64,000 nt of DNA from Undibacterium sp. KW1 (GTDB taxonomy: Bacteria > Pseudomonadota > Gammaproteobacteria > Burkholderiales > Burkholderiaceae_D), in assembly GCF_009937955.1 (NCBI RefSeq), contig NZ_AP018439.1, positions 3,286,001-3,350,000 on the forward strand, read 5' to 3'. This document shows, piece after piece, positions 1-9,302 of the stretch (its first letter is position 1; every line of letters starts with the position of its first letter). Below the pieces are notes generated by a model. The model did no database searches. It was not told the DNA's origin and saw nothing but the letters and a program-made list of their open reading frames with translations. The position numbers and the translations under genes were made by a program.

Positions 1-173
1 AGTTGCGCCGCCAGCTCTGGCAATGACGGCGTCATGAATTCGAGGAATGCCAGAGCTACGGTGACATCCGGCAAACTGGCTTGCGTCATCGTTTGCAGAC
101 GCTGGAAAGGCGCAGCCCAGCGCGGGTCGCGGGCGCCGTGGGCAAACAGGATCAGGGCTGATTTATTTGCCAT
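1..173 (-). CDS. cbiX: Sirohydrochlorin chelatase, CbiX/SirB family (5' part only)
   Basis: Only the first 57 codons lie in the window; the gene continues past base 1. The N-terminus reads MANKSALILFAHGARDPRW, with the His-Gly-x-Arg-Asp motif (H12 to D16) of the CbiX/SirB class II chelatases, which insert Co2+ or Fe2+ (or Ni2+) into sirohydrochlorin in the cobalamin and siroheme pathways. In this family the histidine near the N-terminus is a metal ligand. The ATG shares one base with the TGA stop of the upstream lptG (TGATG), so the two are translationally coupled. The metal used cannot be told from this fragment. Confidence 0.8.
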   Translation of the reverse strand, partial: MANKSALILFAHGARDPRWAAPFQRLQTMTQASLPDVTVALAFLEFMTPSLPELAAQ

Positions 174-1306
174 CAGTTTCTTTCAACATAGCGTAGGCCC
201 AATGAGGCAATAATAAGGAACAGGATACTCGGTACCACCGCAGTCACCAGCGCAGGCCAGGTATTGAGCAATCCCACATGCGAGAACAAGGCATTGATGA
301 GGTAAAAAGTCATACCTATCATGATGCCGCTGAAAATCTTCAGACTGACACCACCGCTACGCACATGCAGGTAAGCAAACGGTAGCGCCAGCGCCATCAT
401 GACCAGCGCTGCAAATGGATAAGTGATTTTTTTCCAGAAGGCGATTTCATAGCGCTCACCATCCTGCTTATTATCTGCCAGATGCTTGGTGAACGCGGCC
501 AGATCGGTTGCCGACATGCGGTCAGGATCAGCAAACAGTACTGACAAGATATCTGGTGTGACTTCTGATACGACGTCGCGGCTTGCCAGCTTCTCGCTCT
601 TGACAGCGGCAATATCTTCACTGGTCAGGGTTTTGGGGAAAGAAGTTTCTATCACATCGGAAAGTCGCCAGATGTTCTTGCCCATGTATTCAGCATCCGT
701 CGCTGTCATTTCACGCGACAGGTGGAAGTTTTTATCAAACTCGAATATCTTGACGCTCTTCAAATGGCGGTTGGGCAGGATTTCTTTGACATTCAAAAAA
801 CGGGAACCGATGATGTCGCCAGTCAAACCATTTTCCCGCACCAGGTCCTTCGTCCACAAGCCTGTGCGGAATTCCTGCTCCAGTGATTCACCGATAGCGC
901 TGAGTTTCATTTTCTCGGCAAACTTGCTGGAAACCGGCGAAATGACTTCGCCAAACAAGAAGGTCAGCAAAACGAAGATCATGCCTATCTTGAGCAGGAT
1001 ACTACCCGCCATCATGGTGGACATGCTGGATGCACGCATGATGGTGAATTCAGAATTGGAAGCAAATTGCGCCAGTACATAAATCGTACCGATCAACACC
1101 GCAATAGGCATGAATTCATAGATACGGCCAGGCCAGCCTAGTAACACATAAATCACTGCATGCTTGAGCTGATAGCCGCCCCGGTTCACCGAAGACTGTA
1201 ATTCGTTGACCAGGTCGAAGAAGGAAAACAAGGCCAGCAAAGCCAGCATGACGAACAGGACTGAGCGTAATATCTCAACGCCAAAATATCTTTGTAAAAT
1301 TTTCAT
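173..1306 (-). CDS. lptG: LPS export ABC transporter permease LptG
   Basis: About 377 residues, the usual LptG length. LptG is one of the two inner-membrane permeases of the LptB2FGC complex, which extracts lipopolysaccharide from the inner membrane and passes it along the Lpt bridge to the outer membrane. The sequence shows the YjgP/YjgQ layout: transmembrane helices in the first 120 residues, a soluble periplasmic jellyroll-like middle (about 130-270), and C-terminal helices (about 290-375). I chose the ATG at 1306 because it overlaps the lptF stop as ATGA. A GTG at 1315 in the same frame, with AAGGA close upstream, would add three residues. It sits directly downstream of lptF and runs into cbiX. 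Confidence 0.93.
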   Translation of the reverse strand: MKILQRYFGVEILRSVLFVMLALLALFSFFDLVNELQSSVNRGGYQLKHAVIYVLLGWPGRIYEFMPIAVLIGTIYVLAQFASNSEFTIMRASSMSTMMAGSILLKIGMIFVLLTFLFGEVISPVSSKFAEKMKLSAIGESLEQEFRTGLWTKDLVRENGLTGDIIGSRFLNVKEILPNRHLKSVKIFEFDKNFHLSREMTATDAEYMGKNIWRLSDVIETSFPKTLTSEDIAAVKSEKLASRDVVSEVTPDILSVLFADPDRMSATDLAAFTKHLADNKQDGERYEIAFWKKITYPFAALVMMALALPFAYLHVRSGGVSLKIFSGIMIGMTFYLINALFSHVGLLNTWPALVTAVVPSILFLIIASLGLRYVERN

Positions 1307-2436
1307 GCTGGGCACTTTTCCTTACCGCGCAAACCTGATTTAAAACGTACCCACAACATTAAAGGGTGCCAGCGGCTATTCACTTTTAAACGCCATAAAA
1401 ACATGCAGAGAGTCAGGACAGCCACAAACAAGTGATGTGGCCACCAGGCCATGCCGAAACTGCTACGCTCCTGTACCACCAGCGCCTGCAGGATATTCGT
1501 GACTGACAGGTAGATCACTACCAGCAGCAGCGCAACGATCAGATTGGCAGAGCGCCCGACACGCGGATTAACATAGCCCAGAGGGATAGCCAGCAGCAAC
1601 AGCACCGCGCACATCAAAGGCAAAGATATACGCCACAACAGCTCGCCGAACTTGGTACTGTCCAGATTTTCCACCAAAGCTGTCAAAGGCATGGATTTGG
1701 CAGATTTGTCTCCGGCGATACTGGCATTCTGGCTGGATATCAGCACGCCATATTTTTCGAACTGCATCATCTGGAAATCAGGCGCAGTTGGCAAGCCATC
1801 GTAGCGCCGCCCTTTGCTCATGACCAGGAACTTGTCGCCAGCTTTGTCGATTTCTACCATGCCCTCTTTGGCAACGACGATGCTGGAGCGGCCATCTTTA
1901 TAGGTATTGATGAAAATGTTTTGTACTTTACTGAGATCGCCTGCCACTTCTTCGACAAAGAAAATGCGGTCGGATGATGCAGATTCCTGAAACTTGCCCG
2001 GTGCCACCTTGGCAATATCAGAGCGTTTTTCAAACCGCTCACGGAACTCCACATTTTGTTGATTGGCCCAGGGGGTGACAATAAAACTCAGCAAGCCAGT
2101 CAGAATGACCAGTGGGCCACCAAAGCGCAAAACCGGCTTTATCCATTGGGTCAGGCTCAGGCCAGAGGCAAACCAGACCACCATTTCAGAATCCTGGTAA
2201 CTGCGGGTCACCACCAGCAAGACCGAGATAAAGCCCGTCAGCAGCAGCAAGATATGCATGTTCATCAATGCGGTAAACCCGATCAGGGCAACCACGTCAG
2301 CAGACGCAACCTTGCCTCCTGCGGCTTTTCCAAGGATGTTAATAAGCATCACGGATATCGTGATGGTGAACAGAGTTGTGAAGACTGCGCCGGCGGCACT
2401 GTTTAATTCACGTCGAAGCGCGCGCTGAAAAATCAT
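1303..2436 (-). CDS. lptF: LPS export ABC transporter permease LptF
   Basis: 377 residues, starting MIFQRALRRELNSAAG. LptF is the partner permease of LptG in the LPS extractor LptB2FG. N-terminal membrane helices (about 15-125) are followed by a periplasmic domain (about 130-270) and C-terminal helices, as in the YjgP/YjgQ family. The gene overlaps lptG by four bases (ATGA), so lptF-lptG-cbiX is likely one operon. Its start codon is only about 50 bp from the divergent pepA start, so the promoters of both must lie in that gap or extend into the opposite gene. Confidence 0.93.
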   Translation of the reverse strand: MIFQRALRRELNSAAGAVFTTLFTITISVMLINILGKAAGGKVASADVVALIGFTALMNMHILLLLTGFISVLLVVTRSYQDSEMVVWFASGLSLTQWIKPVLRFGGPLVILTGLLSFIVTPWANQQNVEFRERFEKRSDIAKVAPGKFQESASSDRIFFVEEVAGDLSKVQNIFINTYKDGRSSIVVAKEGMVEIDKAGDKFLVMSKGRRYDGLPTAPDFQMMQFEKYGVLISSQNASIAGDKSAKSMPLTALVENLDSTKFGELLWRISLPLMCAVLLLLAIPLGYVNPRVGRSANLIVALLLVVIYLSVTNILQALVVQERSSFGMAWWPHHLFVAVLTLCMFLWRLKVNSRWHPLMLWVRFKSGLRGKEKCPA

Positions 2437-2486
2437 GAGTAGGATTATAATGTCTGTTTTACGAGACTTACAAAGAGGAGTAATAC
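2437..2486. promoter_or_regulatory. Compact divergent promoter region lptF / pepA
   Basis: This 50-bp gap separates two divergent genes. It contains ATTATAAT (2444-2451), which holds a TATAAT on each strand. On the minus strand a TTGTAA hexamer lies 18 bp upstream of it, a fair sigma70 match that would start lptF with almost no leader. On the plus strand AAGAGGAG (2473-2480) is a clear ribosome-binding site for the GTG start of pepA. The promoter call is inference from sequence alone. Confidence 0.4.
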
Positions 2487-3995
2487 GTGGACTTTAGCAT
2501 AAAAACAATCGACGCAAAAAGTGCCTCGACTGCCCATAAAGCAATTAAGACAGGCTGTATCGTCGTTGGCGTCTATGAAAACAAGAAACTTTCTGCCGCT
2601 GCAGCAGGTCTGGACAAGTCCGGCGACATCGCCGCCGCCCTGAAATCTGGCGATATCACAGGCAAAGCGGGTACATCCCTGCTGTTGCGCAAACTGGCTG
2701 ATGTCGCTGCAGAGCGCGTATTGCTGGTAGGTTTGGGTGAAGAAGCAGCGACTGTTGGCGAAAAAGCCTACAGCCAGGCGGTACAGGCTGCTGCCCGCAC
2801 CCTCGCTGGTCTGGGTGCCAATGATGCAGTGATCGCCCTGCCTGCGGTCAAAGACCGTGACCTGGGCTGGTCTGTTCGCGCTACGGTACTGGCTTTCCGT
2901 GAAAGCATTTTCCGTGCTGATGGCCTGAAAAGCAAAAAAGACACCTCAACCGCTGGCGTCAAGAAGGTTGCCATCGCTGTTGATGCTGCAGACGCAACTG
3001 CTGCCAAAAATGCACTGGTACAGAGCGTAGCCCTGGCCAATGGCATGGATTTAACCAAAGAACTGGGCAACCTGCCACCAAATATCTGCACACCAACACA
3101 CCTGGCCAATACCGCAAAGAAACTGGCTACCGACTACAAAATGGTCGCTGAAGTGCTGGACCGCAAACAGATACAAGCCCTCAAAATGGATAGTTTCCTG
3201 TCTGTCACCAATGGTACGGTAGAGCCACCGAAGTTCATCGTGCTCAAGCACAATGGCGGTAAAGTCAAGGATGCGCCTGTTGTTCTGGTCGGCAAAGGCA
3301 TTACCTTTGACTCCGGCGGCATCTCGCTGAAAGCTGGTGCTGGCATGGATGAGATGAAATACGACATGGGCGGTGCAGCTTCTGTACTGGGCACCATGCG
3401 CGCCATCGGTGAAATGAAGCTGAAGCTGAACGTCATTGCCGTCATCCCTACTTGCGAAAACATGCCTTCTGGCAGCGCAACACGTCCTGGTGACATCGTC
3501 ACGTCCATGTCTGGTCAGACTATCGAAATCCTGAATACGGATGCCGAAGGCCGCCTGATCCTTTGTGACGCCCTGACTTACGCAGAACGTTTCAAACCAG
3601 CAGCCGTGGTTGACGTCGCAACTTTGACAGGTGCTTGCGTGACTTCCCTGGGTCACCACAACTCTGGCCTGTTCACCCGTCACGATGAAGCGCATGACCA
3701 ACTGGCAGCAGAATTGCTGGCAGCAGGCAAGCAAACTGGTGATACAGCATGGCGCATGCCTATCGAAGAAGCGTATAACGAGCAACTGAAATCCAATTTT
3801 GCTGACATGGCAAATATTGGCGGCCCGGCTGGCGGCAGTATTACGGCAGCCTGCTTCCTTGAGCGTTACACCAAGAAATACACCTGGGCTCATCTGGATA
3901 TCGCCGGCACAGCCTGGAAATCTGGTGCAGCCAAGGGCTCTACTGGCCGTCCAGTGCCTTTGTTGACGACATTCCTGATCAATCGCGCAGGCTGA
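2487..3995 (+). CDS. pepA: Leucyl aminopeptidase (PepA, M17 family)
   Basis: 502 residues, the usual PepA length. It removes N-terminal residues from peptides with a two-metal (Zn/Mn) centre and works as a hexamer in the cytoplasm; in E. coli PepA is also a DNA-binding protein. The C-terminal catalytic half contains the M17 signature NTDAEGRL (residues 350-357) and an upstream metal-binding segment [15 protein letters not shown] (about 269-283). The start is GTG, chosen for the strong AAGAGGAG site 7 bp before it and because the N-terminal domain then starts normally (MDFSIKTID). It is divergent from lptF, as is common in betaproteobacteria, but the holC gene that often follows pepA is absent here. 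Confidence 0.96.
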   Translation: MDFSIKTIDAKSASTAHKAIKTGCIVVGVYENKKLSAAAAGLDKSGDIAAALKSGDITGKAGTSLLLRKLADVAAERVLLVGLGEEAATVGEKAYSQAVQAAARTLAGLGANDAVIALPAVKDRDLGWSVRATVLAFRESIFRADGLKSKKDTSTAGVKKVAIAVDAADATAAKNALVQSVALANGMDLTKELGNLPPNICTPTHLANTAKKLATDYKMVAEVLDRKQIQALKMDSFLSVTNGTVEPPKFIVLKHNGGKVKDAPVVLVGKGITFDSGGISLKAGAGMDEMKYDMGGAASVLGTMRAIGEMKLKLNVIAVIPTCENMPSGSATRPGDIVTSMSGQTIEILNTDAEGRLILCDALTYAERFKPAAVVDVATLTGACVTSLGHHNSGLFTRHDEAHDQLAAELLAAGKQTGDTAWRMPIEEAYNEQLKSNFADMANIGGPAGGSITAACFLERYTKKYTWAHLDIAGTAWKSGAAKGSTGRPVPLLTTFLINRAG

Positions 3996-4021
3996 TACCT
4001 GTCCGTGTTGAGATGAAATGA

Positions 4022-4064
4022 AAAAGCCGGGGTCTGATCTATTCAGACCCCGGCTTTATTTTTG
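4022..4064. terminator. Bidirectional intrinsic terminator (pepA / binding protein)
   Basis: A long GC-rich hairpin with arms AAAGCCGGGGTCTGA and TCAGACCCCGGCTTT around a 5-base loop is followed by TATTTTT on the plus strand and by a T-rich tract on the minus strand. It sits between the convergent pepA and the binding-protein gene and can serve both. Confidence 0.88.
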
Positions 4065-4070
4065 CTGTCA

Positions 4071-4931
4071 TCAGGGCTGGAACCAAAGCTCAGAGCGGCT
4101 GAGAGGCATGTTTGCAGGATTGAGAAAAGGGTTTTGCAATTCCAGCACCGTTCTTTGTTTCAGGGCGGCTCGTTGTATGGCGCCCTGGTGATATTTGAGA
4201 AAAATTTTCTCGAACTGACCATTACGCACCATATTTTCCAGCCCATTGTTCAGGTCTTCGGCAAACCGGCGCTTGCTGGGAGTGACAAAGAAGTAGTAGG
4301 CAGCAGGATAATGCAGGGCGATGTCCTGGCTGATGACAAGATTTTTACCGGCATGCAATTCCTGTTCTTTCCAGATTTCCATGATAGACCTGGGAAAGTA
4401 ATCAAAGCGCCCGGCTTCCAGCATGCTGAACAAAGCTTCATAAGAATTAGCTGTATTCACCTTGAGGCCATTATGCTCCAGGATTTTGACGTCTGGCCAA
4501 TCCTGTTCTTGCCCTGCGGAGTAATTCTCCATATCCCGCAAAGTTCTGATAGTCTTGAACATCTGACGGTTTTCACTGATGACAAAAGGTATGCGCCAAC
4601 CCAGCAAACCTTTGTCTATCGGGATTTTAATGGCGATCAGCACTTTTTCTCTTTCATCCGTGGACATGCTCCACAAAAGATCAACTTCACCCGTACCATA
4701 TTTCATCTCATGCACAGCACGCCCTTGTTGCATGGTCGCCTTGCTCGGCAATAGCTGGTATTTATTGGCGGATGAAGTCAGGGCCTCGGCCAGTAATTCG
4801 TGGATATATTCAAAATGACTATCTGTCTTGGCCGCCGGACCCGGGTAACGTATGACGGTGATATCTGCATAGACAGACTGGGAGCCAAAGATCAACGTGG
4901 CGATAAACAGGATTACTGAGCACTTGCGCAT
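4071..4931 (-). CDS. Periplasmic solute-binding-like protein (SBP_bac_3 type)
   Basis: 286 residues with an N-terminal signal peptide (MRKCSVILFIATLIFGSQSVYA, cleavage probably after residue 22), so it is predicted periplasmic. The body resembles the bacterial family 3 extracellular solute-binding fold: a bilobal protein of about 260 residues ending in a segment (YFFVTPSKRRFAEDLNNGLE...GQFEKIFLKYH) typical of amino-acid-binding homologues that lack an ABC partner. No permease or ATPase gene is adjacent, so a role as a stand-alone sensor or orphan binding protein is possible. The ligand is unknown. Confidence 0.7.
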   Translation of the reverse strand: MRKCSVILFIATLIFGSQSVYADITVIRYPGPAAKTDSHFEYIHELLAEALTSSANKYQLLPSKATMQQGRAVHEMKYGTGEVDLLWSMSTDEREKVLIAIKIPIDKGLLGWRIPFVISENRQMFKTIRTLRDMENYSAGQEQDWPDVKILEHNGLKVNTANSYEALFSMLEAGRFDYFPRSIMEIWKEQELHAGKNLVISQDIALHYPAAYYFFVTPSKRRFAEDLNNGLENMVRNGQFEKIFLKYHQGAIQRAALKQRTVLELQNPFLNPANMPLSRSELWFQP

Positions 4932-5188
4932 AGCGTGTCTAAAAGAAAGCTTGTTGCTGCATTTTAGTCTCTTTCCATGATGAAATAAGTTACGTGCCTG
5001 ATTAAAAAGTCAAAAATTAAAAAGTCTTATCACCCTCTGGTAAGCTGGTTTGCATGGCAGCAAATATCCCGTGAATTCCAAACTCACAACATCGTATAAA
5101 ATACTATACGTATAAACTCGTTCAATCCCTCAGATCCGCTTCCCGGCAAATTGAATGACACCTCAAACTAGAATAAGTAAAAGCCCCC

Positions 5189-5953
5189 ATGAAATTAGTC
5201 ACCTGGAACGTAAACTCCCTGAAAGTCAGGCTGCCACAAGTCTTGCAATGGCTGGAAACTAATCCTGTCGATGTGCTGTGTATACAGGAAACCAAGCTCA
5301 CCGACGACAAGTTCCCTCAGGCAGAGATAGAAGCGGCAGGTTATCACGTCGCTTTTACTGGCCAGAAAACCTATAACGGCGTGGCGATTTTATCGAAACA
5401 CGCTATGACGGATATACAAAAGAATAATCCGCAATTTGAAGATGAACAGCAACGCATCATTGCCGCCACCATAGAAGGCATACGCGTTATCTGTGCCTAT
5501 GTGCCGAATGGCCAGTCACCCGAGTCAGACAAATTCCAGTACAAGTTGAAATGGTTTGCGGCACTGGAAAACTGGGTCAGGGAAGAAATGACACGCCATC
5601 CAAAACTTGCTGTCCTGGGAGATTACAACATCGCCCCTGAAGACCGGGATGTGCATGATCCGGCCGCCTGGGTGGGCATGAACCTGGTATCACCAGAAGA
5701 AAGGGCGGCGCTAACAAGCCTAATGAGCCTGGGGCTGAGTGACAGCTTCCGCCAGTTTGAGCAGGCAGAAAAATCCTTTAGCTGGTGGGATTATCGTGCT
5801 CTCGGTTTCCGTCTGAATAAAGGTGTACGCATAGACCACATCCTGCTATCCGCAGAATTGGCTAAGCAGTGCACCTCCTGCGTTATTGACCGCGTACCAC
5901 GCAAGTGGGAGCAACCATCGGATCATGCACCGGTGATTGCTACCCTGGCTTGA
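5189..5953 (+). CDS. xthA: Exodeoxyribonuclease III
   Basis: 254 residues of the endonuclease/exonuclease/phosphatase fold. It acts as AP endonuclease and 3'-5' exonuclease in base excision repair. Family motifs are visible in order: TWNVNSLKVRLPQV at the N-terminus, IQETKL (metal-binding Glu, about residue 34), GDYNIAPEDRDVHDP (about 150-164), SFSWWDYR, and the C-terminal SDHAPV with the catalytic Asp-His. Length and motif order are complete. It stands alone on the plus strand, convergent with the chemoreceptor gene downstream. Confidence 0.95.
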   Translation: MKLVTWNVNSLKVRLPQVLQWLETNPVDVLCIQETKLTDDKFPQAEIEAAGYHVAFTGQKTYNGVAILSKHAMTDIQKNNPQFEDEQQRIIAATIEGIRVICAYVPNGQSPESDKFQYKLKWFAALENWVREEMTRHPKLAVLGDYNIAPEDRDVHDPAAWVGMNLVSPEERAALTSLMSLGLSDSFRQFEQAEKSFSWWDYRALGFRLNKGVRIDHILLSAELAKQCTSCVIDRVPRKWEQPSDHAPVIATLA

Positions 5954-5993
5954 GCTTTAGTCAACAAATTCAACAAATTTTTCGTCAACAAGT

Positions 5994-7874
5994 TTAATCG
6001 TCATATCCCAGACTGGGTGCAGAAGCCTTATTCTTCGCCCAGCTTGATTTAGCAGGTGCTATACGTGGGCCAGAAGCTGAATCTTCCATACGGAAGGCCG
6101 ACATTGCAGTTTTCAGCAAGTTGGCCTGCTCTTCCAGTGATCCTGCCGCCGCAGCAGCTTCTTCTACCAAGGCAGCGTTTTGCTGGGTTGCTTCATCCAT
6201 GTGCGCCAGCGCCACATTGACCTGCTGAATGCCATCGCTTTGCTCTACCGAGGCGGTGGTAATTTCATTGATGATGGCAGCAACCTGATCAACCGCAGAG
6301 ACGATGCGGTTCATGGCTTCACCAGCTTTATCGACAAGCTCTGAGCCTTCGCTGACTTTATTGACCGAATCTTCAATCAGGTTCTTGATCTCTTGCGCCG
6401 CTGCAGCACTGCGTTGTGCCAGGGTGCGCACCTCACTGGCAACCACCGCAAAGCCACGTCCCTGCTCACCTGCCCTGGCCGCTTCCACCGCCGCATTTAA
6501 AGCGAGGATATTGGTCTGGAAGGCGATACCTTCGATGACGCTGATGATATCGACAATCTTGCGTGAGCTATCACTGATACCTTGCATGGTTGTGACCACC
6601 TTGCCTACCACTTCACCGCCCTGAGTTGCGACATCAGATGCGTTCACGGCCATCTTGTTGGCTTCGCGGGCATTGTCAGCATTATTGCGTACGGCCTCGG
6701 TCAGTTCTTCCATGCTTGCGGCGGTTTCTTCGAGGGATGAAGCCTGTTGCTCGGTCCTGCCAGACAAATCCATATTGCCAGTGGCAATTTCTGTCGCACC
6801 CACAGTAATGGAATCGGTCGCCTTGCGTACATCGACAACCATGACGCGCAATTGCTCCAGGAAGCGATTGAAGGCCGATGCAGTCTGGGCCACTTCATCA
6901 TCGCCCTCGACATCTATCTTACGGCTCAGATCACCGCCACCAGCGGCGATGTCTGACATCGCATCGCGCACCCTTTGTAAGCCAGCCAGCATGCGGCCCA
7001 CCAGCAAGGTGGTCAAAGGCATGATCACACCCAGCAAAACCAGCAGGACAACGGCGGAGAGTATCAGCAACTGATCCAAGGCTTCCAGCGCTTTTTTCTT
7101 GTCGATGACCAGCGCCAGGTAAATATCAGAACCGGTAATTTGCTGCAAGAGCATGAAATGCTGCTTGCCGCCTATCTCGGTGAGTATCGGGTCTTTTTGT
7201 TTGGACAGGTTCGCCAGATTATCGAGTGCCAGATCAGGGGTAATTTCCTTTGCCATTTTCATGACCCTGGCCTGATCTGCATGGGCCAGCACCTGACCGC
7301 TCTTGTCCAGCAAGAAGGCATAGCCGCCGCCAGCCAGTTTGATGGTCAAAATCTGATCGACGATCTTGGTCAGGAACACATCAGCACCCACCACACCGCC
7401 CTCACCGCCTTTGACAGGTGCAGCAAAAGTGATCATCAGGCCAGGTGGCGCAACGCCCATATAGGGAGAAGTGACGATGGGCTTTTTGGCTTCCATCGCA
7501 GCTTTATACCAGGGGCGCACAGTAGGGTCGAAACCTGCAGGTGGTGGGTCAGGCGGGATATTGGTGAATTGCTTGTCAGGCTGGCCTTGATAAACGCTGA
7601 GAAAACTGCCGCCACCCCGCATCATTGTCAGGCTGGCCTGCAGATCAGCGCCGTTACCCAGGCCTTGCGACAAACTGTCCATCATGGACAAATTGGTTTG
7701 TATCCAGTTACTCAATACCGCGTTATAACCTGCTGCAACACCACGCATTTCATTGTTCAGGTCATTCTCTATCTGCGACTTCATCCTCAGATAGCTGCCT
7801 ATAGTCAGGACTATGGTACAAATTGCGAGCAATAATCCTATAACAACAATGAGTCTGGCCTTGAGTGATTTCAT
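5994..7874 (-). CDS. Methyl-accepting chemotaxis protein with dCache-like sensor
   Basis: About 626 residues from the ATG at 7874, which has a good AGGGGAAG ribosome-binding site. An in-frame start 75 bp further up would add an implausible hydrophilic leader. Order of domains: short cytoplasmic start, TM1 (about 9-27), periplasmic Cache-type domain (about 35-270), TM2 (about 275-300), HAMP (about 300-355), and a methyl-accepting signalling domain with the conserved hairpin tip [20 protein letters not shown]. The Cache domain holds RPWYKAA, part of the motif of amino-acid-binding dCache sensors, but the full ligand motif is not clear. It would report to CheA/CheW; no che genes are in the window. 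Confidence 0.93.
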   Translation of the reverse strand: MKSLKARLIVVIGLLLAICTIVLTIGSYLRMKSQIENDLNNEMRGVAAGYNAVLSNWIQTNLSMMDSLSQGLGNGADLQASLTMMRGGGSFLSVYQGQPDKQFTNIPPDPPPAGFDPTVRPWYKAAMEAKKPIVTSPYMGVAPPGLMITFAAPVKGGEGGVVGADVFLTKIVDQILTIKLAGGGYAFLLDKSGQVLAHADQARVMKMAKEITPDLALDNLANLSKQKDPILTEIGGKQHFMLLQQITGSDIYLALVIDKKKALEALDQLLILSAVVLLVLLGVIMPLTTLLVGRMLAGLQRVRDAMSDIAAGGGDLSRKIDVEGDDEVAQTASAFNRFLEQLRVMVVDVRKATDSITVGATEIATGNMDLSGRTEQQASSLEETAASMEELTEAVRNNADNAREANKMAVNASDVATQGGEVVGKVVTTMQGISDSSRKIVDIISVIEGIAFQTNILALNAAVEAARAGEQGRGFAVVASEVRTLAQRSAAAAQEIKNLIEDSVNKVSEGSELVDKAGEAMNRIVSAVDQVAAIINEITTASVEQSDGIQQVNVALAHMDEATQQNAALVEEAAAAAGSLEEQANLLKTAMSAFRMEDSASGPRIAPAKSSWAKNKASAPSLGYDD

Positions 7875-8173
7875 AGCTTCCCCTGAGTACGGATATAAAT
7901 AAGTAACAAGACTTTGCTCAAGCAAATCCAGATGCGCGCGAGCACGCATATAGAAAAGCTTAATGCCTTACAACAATATTACGCCGCAGATTACGCAATA
8001 TGAGAAAAATTTTTCCCTATTTACCACTTTGTAAAACAAGTTCACAAGTCTGTCGGTTTGCAACATCAATCCGGCTTAAATCAACTTGATTCAATTCTTG
8101 CTCACAGACAAGGAAATGCGACTAGGCTTTTTAAAGCTGCCGCTTTACACTGTGCATTTCCCTGGAGTCAACA

Positions 8174-8686
8174 ATGACTATCATCATCACGACAGAAAGA
8201 CTCAATCTGCGCACTATCACAACAGATGATGCCGCGTTTTATCTGACACTGGTGAATGATCCTGCCTTTATCACCAACATACGTGACAAGGGCATACGCA
8301 CGCTGGAAGAAGCAAGGACAGATATCATCAATGGCCCGATGGCCAACCAGGACAAGATAGGTTTTAGCCTGTATGTGATGGAACGCAAGGAAGACGGGCA
8401 GGCAATCGGCCTTTGTGGCCTGGTCAAGCGGGAAACCTTGAAGAATGTGGATATAGGCTATGCCCTGTTACCGCAATTTACAGGACAAGGCTTTGCCAGG
8501 GAAGCCGCCAGGGCAACCCTGCATTACGCGCATACGCATCTGCGTATAAGCAAACTGGCCGGCATTACTTCACCTGACAATGGCCGCTCCAATCAATTAT
8601 TGCAAGATTTGGGTTTTCAGTTGGAAGCTGTGGTGGTGTTGGCAGGTGAAAGCAGAGATACCAATTTATATGGCTATGAGTTTTAA
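8174..8686 (+). CDS. GNAT family N-acetyltransferase (RimJ/RimL-like)
   Basis: 170 residues. The start ITTERLNLRTITTDDAAFYLTLVND and the acetyl-CoA-binding stretch GYALLPQFTGQGFAREAARATL (about 95-116) place it in the RimJ/RimL branch of GNAT acetyltransferases, which transfer acetyl groups to protein N-termini or small molecules. Near the C-terminus NGRSNQLLQDLGF matches the usual N-x-x-S-x-x-L-x-x-x-G-F motif. It stands alone between a chemoreceptor gene and the cyanophycin cluster. The substrate cannot be told. Confidence 0.85.
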   Translation: MTIIITTERLNLRTITTDDAAFYLTLVNDPAFITNIRDKGIRTLEEARTDIINGPMANQDKIGFSLYVMERKEDGQAIGLCGLVKRETLKNVDIGYALLPQFTGQGFAREAARATLHYAHTHLRISKLAGITSPDNGRSNQLLQDLGFQLEAVVVLAGESRDTNLYGYEF

Positions 8687-8713
8687 ATCGGATATATTGG
8701 CTTTTTTTAAATA

Positions 8714-8825
8714 GGACTTGCACAAAATTGTCCCAGCAATGCGCCAGCGACGAAGACAGTACTCTGGTACCGAATTTGCTAAACGCGGGAGCTGCAACGC
8801 AGCTGGGGCGGTTTTGTGCAAGTCC
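8714..8825. repeat. 112-bp inverted-repeat element with GTAC-N4-GTAC centre
   Basis: Imperfect terminal inverted repeats of about 24 bp: the left end begins GGACTTGCACAAAA and ends CCCAGC; the right end begins GCTGGG and ends TTTTGTGCAAGTCC. The middle contains GTACTCTGGTAC (8759-8770). It fills the space between the acetyltransferase stop and the DUF1854 stop and has no coding capacity. It looks like a small palindromic or MITE-like repeat. Confidence 0.75.
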
Positions 8826-8828
8826 GCC

Positions 8829-9299
8829 TCACAAGAAGCGGTCAAGTATCTTGCGGCTGTGCTTGTCTATCTCATACATGTCACGTATCAGGAATTGTAT
8901 GCCGTGATTATCGGTAATCAATAAAGATGTCTTGCCAATGCGGCGTATGTCTTCATCGCCCTTGAGCACGAAATCAGTTTCTCCCCTGTCGGTTGCGACC
9001 TTCCAGGTGCATGGCAGGGCAAAGCTGGTAACGCTGATGATGCTGCTGATCTCGGGCATGAATTCGCGCCCTTCGAGCTCTTCCAGTACCAGTTCACGCG
9101 CATCCGCTGGCAGATCATCGAGCTGGTCTATCCATGCCACTTCGCGCCCGTCTGTCAAGACCAGGGATATACCCGTCAATGGTGACTGGATAGGAAATGC
9201 CCGCACCGGGCTGACGCCTTCGAAGACTTCGCCATCGTCATTACTGAGTATCAGTTTGCCGAAAGAATTGCGGGTCAGGGTAAATTTTGTTGTTGTCAT
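8829..9299 (-). CDS. DUF1854 protein of the cyanophycin locus
   Basis: 156 residues, no signal peptide or membrane segment. It matches the DUF1854 family, whose members are repeatedly found with cyanophycin synthetase and an ABC transporter in betaproteobacteria; no biochemical role is known to me. Visible features: a beta-rich N-terminal half (TRNSFGKLILSNDDGEVFEGVSPVRAFP), an acidic middle (DQLDDLPADARELVLEELEGREFMPEI) and a C-terminal GDEDIRRIGKTSLLITDNHGIQFLIRDM segment. It starts 3 bp after the stop of the ABC transporter gene, so the two are co-transcribed. A partner or cytoplasmic accessory of that transporter is the simplest inference. Confidence 0.85.
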   Translation of the reverse strand: MTTTKFTLTRNSFGKLILSNDDGEVFEGVSPVRAFPIQSPLTGISLVLTDGREVAWIDQLDDLPADARELVLEELEGREFMPEISSIISVTSFALPCTWKVATDRGETDFVLKGDEDIRRIGKTSLLITDNHGIQFLIRDMYEIDKHSRKILDRFL

Positions 9300-9302
9300 G
9301 TT